This document shows positions 1 to 7,009 of a DNA stretch of 35,714 nucleotides, piece after piece. The stretch's first letter is position 1. The number at the start of each line of letters is the position of its first letter. The stretch spans positions 1 through 35,714 of the forward strand of contig JAIENY010000062.1 of assembly GCA_019750915.1 (NCBI GenBank). Reading direction: 5' to 3'. The notes under the pieces were generated by a model. That model was not told the origin of the DNA. It saw nothing but the letters and a program-made list of their open reading frames with translations, and made no database searches. Source of the DNA: Xanthobacteraceae bacterium. Lineage in GTDB: Bacteria > Pseudomonadota > Alphaproteobacteria > Rhizobiales > Xanthobacteraceae. Position numbers and translations under genes: made by a program.

Positions 1-668
1 GTCTTCAGCCCGAGCTGATCACTCAGTTGCTGAACGAGTATTTTACCGAAATGTCGAACATCGCGATGTCCTATGGCGGGACCATCGATAAATTCATCGG
101 CGATGCGATGCTGATTTTCTTCGGCGACCCGGAAACCAGGGGCGATGCGGCCGACGCGCAGGCCTGCCTGAAGATGGCGTGGGAAATGCAGCACAGGCTC
201 GTCGAACTCAATGCGAAGTGGCGCAACGCCGGCATCGAGGAGCCGTTCCGCGCCCGCATGGGCATCAACTCCGGGTTTTGCAATGTGGGCAATTTCGGCA
301 GCGCCGACCGGATGGACTACACGATCATCGGTGCGGAAGCGAACCTCGCCGCGCGGCTGCAATCGATCGCCGAGCCGGGCAAGATTGTCATCAGCTATGA
401 AACCTACGCTTTGGTGCGAGGAGATGTTCTCGCCCACGAACTGCCGCCGATCACGATGAAGGGCATTTCGCGGCAGGTTGTTCCCTATGCGGTGGATCGT
501 GTGCTCGATGCAGCCAGCGACAACAGCGATATCGTGGTCGAACGCATGGCGGGATTGGATCTCTATCTCAATCCGGCGGCGGTCGCACCGGCCGATGCCG
601 AGCGGATCAAAAACATTCTGACACAGGCGCTTGAGACGCTGGACGGCAGCCGTCCCAAACCGGCCTGA
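1..668 (+). CDS. Class III adenylate/guanylate cyclase, C-terminal part (5' end outside window)
   Basis: Partial gene. The frame is open to the left edge (codons from base 3: L-Q-P-E-L-I-T-Q) and the true start lies outside the window. The visible part is a class III nucleotide cyclase catalytic domain: DKFIGDAMLIFFGDP (about 87-131) carries the base-contacting Lys and the second metal-binding Asp, and RMDYTIIGAEANLAARLQ (about 309-362) carries the DYT strand and the Asn and Arg that stabilise the transition state. The first metal Asp (usual F-x-D-I motif) must be upstream. A short tail without further domains follows. It should make cAMP (or cGMP) from the NTP. In Bradyrhizobiaceae such domains are often fused to N-terminal CHASE2, HAMP or membrane sensors, but that part is not visible. 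Family assignment is firm; substrate is inferred. Confidence 0.9.
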   Translation, partial: LQPELITQLLNEYFTEMSNIAMSYGGTIDKFIGDAMLIFFGDPETRGDAADAQACLKMAWEMQHRLVELNAKWRNAGIEEPFRARMGINSGFCNVGNFGSADRMDYTIIGAEANLAARLQSIAEPGKIVISYETYALVRGDVLAHELPPITMKGISRQVVPYAVDRVLDAASDNSDIVVERMAGLDLYLNPAAVAPADAERIKNILTQALETLDGSRPKPA

Positions 669-674
669 GCAAGA

Positions 675-917
675 TTACTTGTCGACGATCTCCGTGGATG
701 GGCGGTCATCGCCCCGCACGGTTTCCTCATGCCATTTGCCGTTTTCGTCCTCGTACTGAATGACTTCGGTGCGGCCCGGCACGCGCTGTTCCTGCGCGGC
801 GGCGGCAGCGGCTTTGCGTGCCGCCTCATGCGAAGCAAACGTCTCGGAAAAGACCCCGTTGAACTTGTAAGCCCAACCGCCGTCATGTTCGACGATCTCA
901 TAGACGACTTTGGTCAT
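675..917 (-). CDS. Small DUF2188-like protein
   Basis: An 80-residue protein starting MTKVVYEIVEHDGGWAYKF. An in-frame codon five residues upstream (base 932) is less likely, because GAGAGGACA sits at normal spacing before the ATG at 917. The pattern of an aromatic-rich beta hairpin (VEHDGGWAYKFNGVFSETF), a helix with repeated Ala and Arg (EAARKAAAAAAQEQ) and a last strand (TEVIQYEDENGKWHEE) matches DUF2188, a short domain of unknown function found in many proteobacteria. It is cytosolic, with no signal peptide. It converges with the cyclase gene, whose stop is 6 bases away. The biochemical role is unknown; the family call is by pattern only. Confidence 0.75.
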   Translation of the reverse strand: MTKVVYEIVEHDGGWAYKFNGVFSETFASHEAARKAAAAAAQEQRVPGRTEVIQYEDENGKWHEETVRGDDRPSTEIVDK

Positions 918-959
918 GACCTGTCCTCTCACTGCCTGTGCGCGTTAGGTGCTTTTATC

Positions 960-1175
960 TCAATATTTTTCTTGCGAGACGGTGAGCGGCTTCCAGTGGG
1001 TCGGTGGCTGCGGGCCGATCACTCGGTTTTCGATGTCCGGGATCCTCACATTGGGTGACCAGGCCTGACTGGGCTTATGCCAGAAACCCTCCACCGCTGT
1101 CGGCCAGGTATTCGAATGGAGCATCACAAAGGTCCCGTCTTTGGGGGCCGTGGCAATATCCTGCCAATCACTCAT
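960..1175 (-). CDS. Small DUF551-like protein
   Basis: A 71-residue protein beginning MSDWQDIATAPKDGTFVML. The opening W-x-D/P-I-x-T-A-P-K-D-G-T motif, followed by a Trp-rich middle (EGFWHKPSQAW) and PPTHWKPL near the C-terminus, is typical of DUF551, a small family common in alphaproteobacteria and their phages with no assigned function. The frame continues upstream to base 1430, but those extra residues look non-coding and the homologous block begins at this ATG. The ribosome binding site is weak. It lies upstream of the DUF2188-like gene on the same strand with 42 bases between, so co-transcription is possible. Confidence 0.75.
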   Translation of the reverse strand: MSDWQDIATAPKDGTFVMLHSNTWPTAVEGFWHKPSQAWSPNVRIPDIENRVIGPQPPTHWKPLTVSQEKY

Positions 1176-1482
1176 CGCATGTTCCGTACGTGTTTCCTGT
1201 TTATCCGATAAGTTAAGCAGACAGTAACCGTTCATCAACGGGCAGATCGGCCAATTAACGCATTTGGTGCGGAATGCATCGATTTCCCGGTTCGTGACCT
1301 CAAAAATAGTCGCGCGTCCGCAAAGCGACACTACATCTCGTCGTGAACGACGCCCGCCATGGTATGAATCCTTGATTCGGGCGCGTTTCGTTCCACCCGC
1401 GTTCCGAGTGTTAAGGCTCGTCCGGTCCATGCGTCACAAAATGGGGCATGTTGCCGATATCCATGACGTTCGGAGGCCACTC
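1176..1482. other. Intergenic region, divergent promoters
   Basis: About 300 bases between the divergent DUF551-like gene and the exported coiled-coil gene. Open frames run through it but lack start signals and convincing composition. It contains a GTTC-N7-GTTC pair (1390-1404), the spacing of the alphaproteobacterial LexA box, and a Shine-Dalgarno sequence CGGAGG at 1471-1476 for the downstream gene. I see no stable terminator hairpin. Confidence 0.5.
1390..1404 (+). promoter_or_regulatory. Possible LexA (SOS) box GTTC-N7-GTTC
   Basis: GTTC CACCCGC GTTC matches the direct-repeat LexA operator known in alphaproteobacteria. It lies 79 bases before the ATG of the exported coiled-coil gene. Only eight positions are fixed, so about one match is expected by chance in a window of this size; neither neighbour is a known SOS gene. 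Low confidence. Confidence 0.2.
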
Positions 1483-1848
1483 ATGTCGAAATTTGCGATC
1501 ATTGTCGCGCTGTTGGGGCTGCTGTCGTCTCATGCACGGGCGCAGGACGTGCCCGGTATCGAAATCTGCACGGCTGAAAAGAATATGGAGCGCCGTACGG
1601 GCTGCCTGCAAAGCAACGTGAACTTCTTGATGCAAAGGCTTTCCAAGGTTTCGCTGGACAATCAGCAGAAGCTCGACGCCGCAAACCGCCAGATCGATGC
1701 CCTGAAGGCTGCGGTGGTTGGGTTGCAGAAGAAGATCGACGATCTGCAGCCGGCCAAGGACGCCGCGGCCAAGGACAAAGCTAAGGACGCGCCGAAGGAA
1801 ACGCCCAAAGAAGCGCCCAAGGATGTATCCAAGGATGCGCCGAAATAG
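1483..1848 (+). CDS. Exported coiled-coil protein with Lys/Pro/Asp-rich tail
   Basis: A 121-residue hypothetical protein. The start at 1483 follows CGGAGG with 6 bases of spacing; the frame is open further upstream but without a start signal. Residues 1-20 form a signal peptide ending SSHARAQ. Two Cys (in EICTAEK and GCLQSNV) lie in the first half of the mature protein, followed by a heptad-like helix (LSKVSLDNQQKLDAANRQIDAL and on) that should form a coiled coil, and a tail of repeated KDAPK/KETPK/KEAPK units. A periplasmic or envelope-associated role is likely. Such tails can contact peptidoglycan or nucleic acid, but nothing here shows that. No named family recognised. Confidence 0.7.
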   Translation: MSKFAIIVALLGLLSSHARAQDVPGIEICTAEKNMERRTGCLQSNVNFLMQRLSKVSLDNQQKLDAANRQIDALKAAVVGLQKKIDDLQPAKDAAAKDKAKDAPKETPKEAPKDVSKDAPK

Positions 1849-1862
1849 GCTGCGCGCTGCCG

Positions 1863-2114
1863 ATGACATGTTTTGTGTACGTATTGGGGAGTCTGCACCG
1901 CGGCCGCGTCACGACCTATGTCGGCTGGACCAACGATATCGAGCGTCGGCTCGCCCGGCATAATGCCGGAACGGGTGCGCGTTCGACCCGAGGGCGGGTC
2001 TGGATGCTTCTTCATTCAGAAAGTTTCGAGACTCGCAATGAGGCCATGAGCCGGGAATGGCATCTCAAGCGCGATCGCGCTTTTCGCAAGCAGCTTGCGC
2101 GGCTTGTCACATGA
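1863..2114 (+). CDS. GIY-YIG domain protein (YhbQ/UPF0213-like)
   Basis: An 83-residue stand-alone GIY-YIG domain. VYVLGSLHRGRVTTYVGWTNDIERRLARHN contains the two short strands (VYVL in place of GIY, YVGWT in place of YIG) and the helix with the conserved Arg (IERRLARHN); a late Glu (SREWHLK) fits the metal-ligand position. Proteins of this size (E. coli YhbQ-like) are predicted endonucleases with poorly defined physiological roles. It starts 14 bases after the exported coiled-coil gene without an obvious ribosome binding site, so it may be translationally coupled. Its stop is 6 bases from the stop of the convergent MoxR gene. Confidence 0.85.
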   Translation: MTCFVYVLGSLHRGRVTTYVGWTNDIERRLARHNAGTGARSTRGRVWMLLHSESFETRNEAMSREWHLKRDRAFRKQLARLVT

Positions 2115-2120
2115 AATAGG

Positions 2121-2963
2121 TCATCCCTCGCGGCGATTGAGAAATGCCAGCCGCTCGAACAGATGCACGTCCTGCTCGTTTTTCAGAAGTGCGCCGTGCA
2201 GCGGTGGAATGAGTCTGCGAGGGTCGCGTTCGCGCAGCGTTTCGGGCGTGATGTCTTCGTTCAGCAGAAGCTTGAGCCAGTCGAGCAACTCGGACGTCGA
2301 GGGCTTCTTCTTCAATCCCGGTACATCACGTACCTCGAAGAAAATCCGCATCGCTTCCTGCACCAGCCTCTGCTTGATGCCGGGGAAATGCACATCGATG
2401 ATCGCAGTCATGGTCTCTGCATCTGGAAATTTGATGTAGTGGAAGAAGCAACGGCGCAGGAACGCGTCCGGAAGTTCTTTCTCGTTGTTCGAGGTGATGA
2501 GGACAATAGGGCGCTGCGCGGCGCGAATTGTCTCACCCGTCTCATAAACATGGAATTCCATGCGGTCGAGCTCGAGCAGGAGATCATTCGGAAACTCGAT
2601 GTCGGCCTTGTCGATCTCGTCGATCAAAAGCACGGGCCGCGCCGGATGGGTGAAGGCCTCCCACAATTTCCCGCGTTTGATGTAGTTCGAAATATCCGAT
2701 ACGCGGGAGTCGCCGAGCTGGCTGTCGCGCAGCCGCGAGACGGCGTCATACTCATAGAGGCCCTGCTGCGCCTTGGTGGTCGACTTGATGTGCCAAGTGA
2801 TCAGTGGCGTAGACAGCGCCTTGGCGACTTCCTCCGCCAGCACCGTTTTTCCGGTGCCGGGCTCGCCTTTGATCAGCAGCGGTCGTTGCAGAATAATCGC
2901 GGCGTTGACCGCAACTTTGAGGTCGTCGGTGGCGACGTAATCTTTTGTGCCGGTGAATTTCAT
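2121..2963 (-). CDS. MoxR-family AAA+ ATPase (CoxD-like)
   Basis: A 280-residue MoxR-type ATPase (COG0714). Walker A GEPGTGKT is at residues 33-40, Walker B VLLIDE at 111-116, sensor 1 ITSNNEKELPDAFLRR at 156-171 with arginine-finger candidates R170/R171, and a helical lid at the C-terminus. MoxR proteins work with VWA-domain partners as chaperones that insert metals or remodel enzymes; the best studied relative is CoxD of Afipia (Oligotropha) carboxidovorans, needed for maturing the Cu/Mo site of CO dehydrogenase. Here the partner, a CoxE-like VWA protein, is divergent about 0.5 kb away, with a small membrane protein gene between. No CO dehydrogenase genes are in the window, so the client is unknown. 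The ribosome binding site is weak (AAAAAGAC). Confidence 0.92.
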   Translation of the reverse strand: MKFTGTKDYVATDDLKVAVNAAIILQRPLLIKGEPGTGKTVLAEEVAKALSTPLITWHIKSTTKAQQGLYEYDAVSRLRDSQLGDSRVSDISNYIKRGKLWEAFTHPARPVLLIDEIDKADIEFPNDLLLELDRMEFHVYETGETIRAAQRPIVLITSNNEKELPDAFLRRCFFHYIKFPDAETMTAIIDVHFPGIKQRLVQEAMRIFFEVRDVPGLKKKPSTSELLDWLKLLLNEDITPETLRERDPRRLIPPLHGALLKNEQDVHLFERLAFLNRREG

Positions 2964-3026
2964 TGATTGTCTTTTTCTACAGCGGGATACCGGCGCAGTG
3001 GATATCGGTCAGCTTGCTGCCCAGTT

Positions 3027-3281
3027 TCAGACTCGCCGTATCAACGACAGAATAACGAGGACAATAATGCCGCCGATCGTGGCATTGATAATATCGCGGA
3101 GCGCGCTGCTGCCGAGCCCGACGCCGAGCCGTGGAAGCACCCAGCTCGCAACAAAAGCGCCGATGATACCCACGACGATGTTTCCGATCAGTCCGAAACC
3201 GGCGCCGCGCACGATCAGGCCGGCCAGCCAGCCGGCGATGGCGCCAATGATCAGAACGACAAGAAGCGACTGTGCCGTCAT
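3027..3281 (-). CDS. GlsB/YeaQ/YmgE-type small membrane protein
   Basis: An 84-residue, strongly hydrophobic protein with three predicted membrane helices and the glycine-rich pattern of the transglycosylase-associated/GlsB family: GAIAGWLAGLIVRGAGFGLIGNIVVGIIGAF, then a third helix IINATIGGIIVLVILSLI ending in RRV. The start is set by GGGGA seven bases before the ATG. Members are often induced by envelope or general stress, but no direct activity is established. It precedes the MoxR gene on the same strand by 63 bases and may be co-transcribed. I looked for an EcfG-type promoter upstream and found none. Confidence 0.9.
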   Translation of the reverse strand: MTAQSLLVVLIIGAIAGWLAGLIVRGAGFGLIGNIVVGIIGAFVASWVLPRLGVGLGSSALRDIINATIGGIIVLVILSLIRRV

Positions 3282-3474
3282 ATTGAATTCCCCGCAGTTT
3301 CAAATTTGCCCAATGAGATTTGTGAAATCGCCCAACACGACTGGAATACCTCAATACTGTAGAGAAAATTGACGTCCGGTCCAGCGGTCAGCGTTGCAAA
3401 ATCGATCTGCTTTATGAAACAGACTTGCGAAACAGGATATTGACGCCCCCGATCGGCTGGGCAAACGTCGCTGG

Positions 3475-4650
3475 ATGTTTCTGCAGTTCTTCACATCGCT
3501 CCGGCAGGCGCAGATCCCGGTCACTCTGCGCGAATATCTGACGCTGATGGAGGCGCTGGATGCCGGTGTTGCCGATCGCTCAGTCGAGGACTTCTACTTT
3601 CTGGCGCGCGCTGCGCTGGTGAAAGACGAGCGCAATCTCGATAAGTTTGACAAGGTGTTCGGGGCGACGTTCAACGGGGCTGAGTCGCTGGTCGATGTCG
3701 TCGAAAAGGCCGATATCCCAGCGGAGTGGCTCAAGAAACTGGCGGAGAAATATCTCAGCGCCGAGGAGCGGGCGCAGATCGAGGCGCTCGGCTGGGATAA
3801 GCTGATGGAAACGCTCCGGCAGCGACTGAAGGAGCAGAAGGGTCGTCATCAGGGCGGCAAAAAATGGATTGGCACCGCCGGCACGTCGCCGTTCGGCGCT
3901 TTTGGCTTCAATCCCGAAGGCGTCCGTATCGGGCAGGATGAGAACCGCAATTTCAAGGCAGTGAAGGTCTGGGACCGGCGCGAGTTCAAGGATCTCGACG
4001 GCGACGTCGAGATTGGCGTGCGCAACATCAAGGTAGCTCTCAGACGTCTGCGAAAATTCGCCCGGACTGGCGCATCGGAAGAACTCGATCTTGATGCCAC
4101 GATCCGCGAATCCGCCAATCATGGCTATCTCGATGTGCACCTGCGGCCCGAACGGCGAAACGCCGTCAAGGTCCTGATCTTCTTCGACGTCGGTGGATCG
4201 ATGGATGCCTATGTCGCCCAGGTGGAGGAGCTGTTTTCCGCCGCGCGGACGGAATTCAAGCACATGGAGTATTTTTACTTCCACAACTGCCTTTACGAGA
4301 GCGTGTGGAAGAATAACCTGCGCCGCTATAATGAGCGGATCCAGACTTGGGATGTGCTGCATAAATATCCGCACGACTACAAGGTGATCTTTGTCGGCGA
4401 TGCGTCCATGAGCCCTTATGAGGTGGTTGTCCCCGGAGGCTCGGTCGAGCATGTCAATCAGGAGGCCGGTGCGGCCTGGCTGCAGCGTGTGATCCAGACC
4501 TATCCGCGTGCAATATGGCTCAATCCTGAGCAGGAACGCTATTGGCACTATTCGGAATCGAATACCCTGATCCGCAAGCTGTTCGACGGAAGGATGTATC
4601 CGCTCACGCTCGAGGGTCTTGAGAGTGCCATGCGCGAGCTGACACGCTAG
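3475..4650 (+). CDS. VWA-domain protein (CoxE-like), MoxR partner
   Basis: A 391-residue protein of the COG3825/CoxE type. The N-terminal half is helical and begins MFLQFFTSLRQAQIPVTLRE, as in relatives, which supports this ATG despite a poor ribosome binding site. The C-terminal VWA domain starts near residue 230; its MIDAS loop reads DVGGSM (238-243), where Gly replaces the first Ser of DxSxS, a variant usual in this family. A second Asp follows in GDASMSPYE (308-316). VWA proteins of this group act with MoxR ATPases in enzyme maturation. The gene is divergent from the MoxR/GlsB pair and is followed by rhodanese and sseA on the same strand with 40 bases between. Function of the pair in this organism is unknown. 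Confidence 0.9.
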   Translation: MFLQFFTSLRQAQIPVTLREYLTLMEALDAGVADRSVEDFYFLARAALVKDERNLDKFDKVFGATFNGAESLVDVVEKADIPAEWLKKLAEKYLSAEERAQIEALGWDKLMETLRQRLKEQKGRHQGGKKWIGTAGTSPFGAFGFNPEGVRIGQDENRNFKAVKVWDRREFKDLDGDVEIGVRNIKVALRRLRKFARTGASEELDLDATIRESANHGYLDVHLRPERRNAVKVLIFFDVGGSMDAYVAQVEELFSAARTEFKHMEYFYFHNCLYESVWKNNLRRYNERIQTWDVLHKYPHDYKVIFVGDASMSPYEVVVPGGSVEHVNQEAGAAWLQRVIQTYPRAIWLNPEQERYWHYSESNTLIRKLFDGRMYPLTLEGLESAMRELTR

Positions 4651-4690
4651 TAGTCGTTCAAAAAACAGTCCAACAACAAAAGGTGAGGAC

Positions 4691-5113
4691 ATGACCCAAA
4701 CCATTCATCGCGGGATCAAGGATTTGCTCGCGGAGGCGAATGCGCAGATCGAGACGATCTTGGCGCCCGAATTGATCGCGTCACAAAACGATGACGGCAT
4801 CGTCATCGTCGATCTGCGTGATCCGCGAGAAATCGAGCGGGACGGGCGTATCCCCGGCGCGTTTCATTGTCCGCGCGGGATGCTGGAATTCTGGCTCGAC
4901 CCGGAAAGCCCATATGCAAAGCCTGTCTTCCAGCAGGACAAGAAATTCGTTTTTCACTGCGCATCCGGTTTGCGTTCGGCACTCGCCGCGAAGACGGCGC
5001 AGGACATGGGGTTGAAGCCGGTGGCCCATCTCGGCGGCGGGTTCGCGGCCTGGCGCGACGCCGGCGGGTCGGTCGAACAGGTGCAGTCTCACACGCATAA
5101 GGCAACGACATGA
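4691..5113 (+). CDS. Rhodanese-domain sulfurtransferase
   Basis: A 140-residue single rhodanese domain. Seen are the CH2-type motif RIPGAFHCPRG (residues 53-63) and the active-site loop C-A-S-G-L-R at 90-95 with catalytic Cys90. This six-residue loop suits sulfur rather than phosphate or arsenate substrates. No signal peptide, so cytosolic. AGGTGAGGAC sits directly before the ATG. The stop overlaps the start of sseA by four bases (ATGA), so the two sulfurtransferases should be translated together. Single-domain rhodaneses pass persulfide sulfur to acceptors such as thiols or cofactor-assembly proteins; the acceptor here is not known. Confidence 0.9.
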   Translation: MTQTIHRGIKDLLAEANAQIETILAPELIASQNDDGIVIVDLRDPREIERDGRIPGAFHCPRGMLEFWLDPESPYAKPVFQQDKKFVFHCASGLRSALAAKTAQDMGLKPVAHLGGGFAAWRDAGGSVEQVQSHTHKATT

Positions 5114-5958
5114 GCGATCCTCTGGTTTCCACCAAATGGCTGCACGATCACCTTCAGGAGCCGCATGTGCGGGTCGTTGACGCGGCCTACCGCATGCCGG
5201 CACAGCGGCCGCCGACGACAGCGGAGGACTACGCCGCCAGACACATTCCGGGCGCGATGTTCTTCGATGTTGACGCGATCGCCGATCGCAGCAGTGCGTT
5301 GCCGCATATGCTGCCGACCGAGCTGCAATTTGCGCGCGATGTCGGTGCGCTTGGAATTGCAGACGATGATCTCGTGGTTGTCTACGATCGCGGCGACTAC
5401 ATGGGCGCGCCGCGTGCCTGGTGGATGTTCGGCGCATTTGGCCACGATCAGGTGAAAGTCCTGAACGGCGGTCTGAAGAAGTGGATCGCGGATGGATATT
5501 TGGTCGAGAGTGGGGTGGTCGCGCCTGCGCCGAAAATATTTCGTGCGCAGTTCAACGAGAGCCGCGTGCGGAATCTCGACCAGGTAAGAGCGAATATCGA
5601 GAAGCAGGCAGAACAGGTGATCGATGCTCGTTCTCGCGAGCGTTATGAGGGCACCGCGCCGGAGCCGTGGCAAGGACGCAGGCAGGGTCGTATTCCGGGT
5701 AGCCTCAACGTGCCATTTCAGAATCTGATCGATCCCGTCACCGGTGAAATGCTGCCGGAAGCACAGCTGCGCATGATCTTCGCCGATGCCCACGCGGACC
5801 TGACCAGACCGGTCATCACGTCATGCGGTTCGGGCGTTACTGCAGGTGTTGTCTCTTTGGCGCTCGCGCGGCTTGGTGTGAACAGTGCGCTCTACGACGG
5901 GTCGTGGGCTGAATGGGGACTTCCGGACGGTCCGCCAGTCGCCACGGGCAAACCCTAG
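5110..5958 (+). CDS. sseA: 3-mercaptopyruvate/thiosulfate sulfurtransferase
   Basis: A 282-residue tandem-rhodanese protein of normal family length. The N-terminal inactive repeat includes HIPGAMFFDVD (residues 45-55); the C-terminal catalytic repeat includes RIPGSLN (194-200) and the loop C-G-S-G-V-T-A with Cys239. A CGSGVTA loop is typical of 3-mercaptopyruvate sulfurtransferases, whereas thiosulfate-preferring enzymes carry CRKGVTA. It should convert 3-mercaptopyruvate to pyruvate while forming an enzyme persulfide. The ATG overlaps the stop of the preceding rhodanese gene. Its stop codon shares the palindrome CTAG with the stop of the convergent downstream gene, so the two genes overlap at their ends by a few bases. 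Confidence 0.93.
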   Translation: MSDPLVSTKWLHDHLQEPHVRVVDAAYRMPAQRPPTTAEDYAARHIPGAMFFDVDAIADRSSALPHMLPTELQFARDVGALGIADDDLVVVYDRGDYMGAPRAWWMFGAFGHDQVKVLNGGLKKWIADGYLVESGVVAPAPKIFRAQFNESRVRNLDQVRANIEKQAEQVIDARSRERYEGTAPEPWQGRRQGRIPGSLNVPFQNLIDPVTGEMLPEAQLRMIFADAHADLTRPVITSCGSGVTAGVVSLALARLGVNSALYDGSWAEWGLPDGPPVATGKP

Positions 5959-6701
5959 CTCCGGGGCTTGTTGATCGGCGTGGTAGTCTGGGTCTGATAG
6001 GTCGGGTTTTGCGGGTTCGGTCCGAACAGCGGAAAAAACGTCGTATCGGGCGGACTCGGTTGCGGTGGTTGTGGCGGGGGGGCCGGCGCACGCCGGATTC
6101 TGTGCAGCACGAGCCGGCGTCGGTGAATGATTTTTGCGCGTTTATGGAGTTTGCCGCGACGAACCACCCGATGGGGCGTAATGGCCTCCGGGCGCGGCGA
6201 GACTTGCGTCACCGGTGCCGCAGGATCCGTACGAGCCACCACGACGGGCGCAAGGGCCTGCTCTGGTGCAGCGGGATTGCCGGCGGAATCTTTGGCGAGC
6301 AGTCGCGGTTCGTTGGCCGAAGGCAGAGTTTGTTCTTGCACCGAAGCTGCCGGTTCGGGAGAAGGAGTTACTTCCGCCTGCACCGCCTCGGTTTGGCCGG
6401 CCTCGCTCTGGGCTGCTTCAGCCCGGACCGCCTCAGCTTGGACCGCGTCGGTCGGTGCGTCGGCCGCCTGATCTTCCGACGCGACAACCGGAGGATCGAC
6501 CCGGAGCAACGCGATGATGGGTGGCGGCAGCGGCGCCTCTGCCACCACGGGCGACGCCGGTGTCTGCAGGCTGCGAAGGGCGGGGGCCGCCGCAAACTCT
6601 TCGTGAGTCGCGCGCAGCAACGCAGCCGCGCCGAGGCCGAAAACCAGCACCGAGGCCGCGAGCAGGACAGACGTCAGGAGAAGACGAAAGCCAGGCAACA
6701 T
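5955..6701 (-). CDS. Membrane-anchored Ala/Pro-rich protein
   Basis: A 248-residue hypothetical protein. Residues 7-29 form one N-terminal membrane helix or signal anchor (LLLTSVLLAASVLVFGLGAA). The rest is low complexity: an Ala/Pro/Glu-rich region with five tandem pentapeptides of the form A-x-Q/R-x-E, a basic segment (HRVVRRGKLHKRAKIIHRRR) and a Pro-rich end (APAPPPQPPQPSPP). This architecture suggests an envelope protein with a disordered periplasmic part spanning towards the peptidoglycan. The upstream sequence is TGAATG with no strong Shine-Dalgarno, but composition and length support it as real. It is divergent from the L,D-transpeptidase gene. Confidence 0.65.
   Translation of the reverse strand: MLPGFRLLLTSVLLAASVLVFGLGAAALLRATHEEFAAAPALRSLQTPASPVVAEAPLPPPIIALLRVDPPVVASEDQAADAPTDAVQAEAVRAEAAQSEAGQTEAVQAEVTPSPEPAASVQEQTLPSANEPRLLAKDSAGNPAAPEQALAPVVVARTDPAAPVTQVSPRPEAITPHRVVRRGKLHKRAKIIHRRRLVLHRIRRAPAPPPQPPQPSPPDTTFFPLFGPNPQNPTYQTQTTTPINKPRS
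6372..6446 (-). repeat. Five tandem 15-base repeats coding A-x-Q/R-x-E pentapeptides
   Basis: Inside the Ala/Pro-rich protein the codons read AVQAE, AVRAE, AAQSE, AGQTE, AVQAE in succession. The units differ at both synonymous and replacement positions, so this is an old, diverged repeat and not a recent slippage product. Confidence 0.8.
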
Positions 6702-7009
6702 TCAAATATCCCGCCCCACGCGCCGCGCGGACTGTTGTCGAAGGGTTGTTGGAACCTGACGTGACCGGTCCGCGCCTCGAAAGGACCGTCGAATCAGGGC
6801 GATGGTCAAAGATACCGCAGTCGCCATACATCGTGCGGTTGTGAGCGGGATTTCACGCAAATTGGCGGTGGATAGCGTGATCGTGTTCCAGAGTGTCGCA
6901 AAAAAGTCAGTCGCGGCGGGTTTTTTCGCCAATGTCTTGAATGTGCCGCGATCATGAGCGATCAGGCGTTAAGGAAGAAGTTTCCGCTTCGCGCTATGTT
7001 AGGGGCATG
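6702..7009. other. Intergenic region between divergent envelope genes
   Basis: About 300 bases holding the promoters of the Ala/Pro-rich protein (minus) and the L,D-transpeptidase (plus). A 76-codon minus frame (6702-6932) starts with TTG and shows no recognisable protein; I do not call it. No convincing operator, EcfG motif or terminator was found. Confidence 0.45.

Noticed and set aside
2163..2966. 267-codon open frame on the plus strand
   Set aside because: Exactly antisense to the MoxR ATPase gene, whose Walker motifs are unmistakable.
3282..3474. EcfG promoter before the GlsB-like stress protein
   Set aside because: Expected from the family's stress link, but no GGAAC/CGTT pair with proper spacing is present.
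3580..4704. 374-codon open frame on the minus strand
   Set aside because: Antisense to the VWA gene, which has clear family motifs; a long antisense frame is normal in GC-rich DNA.
6702..6932. 76-codon minus frame directly before the Ala/Pro-rich protein gene (TGAATG junction)
   Set aside because: TTG start, no ribosome binding site, no protein-like pattern; more likely promoter DNA.
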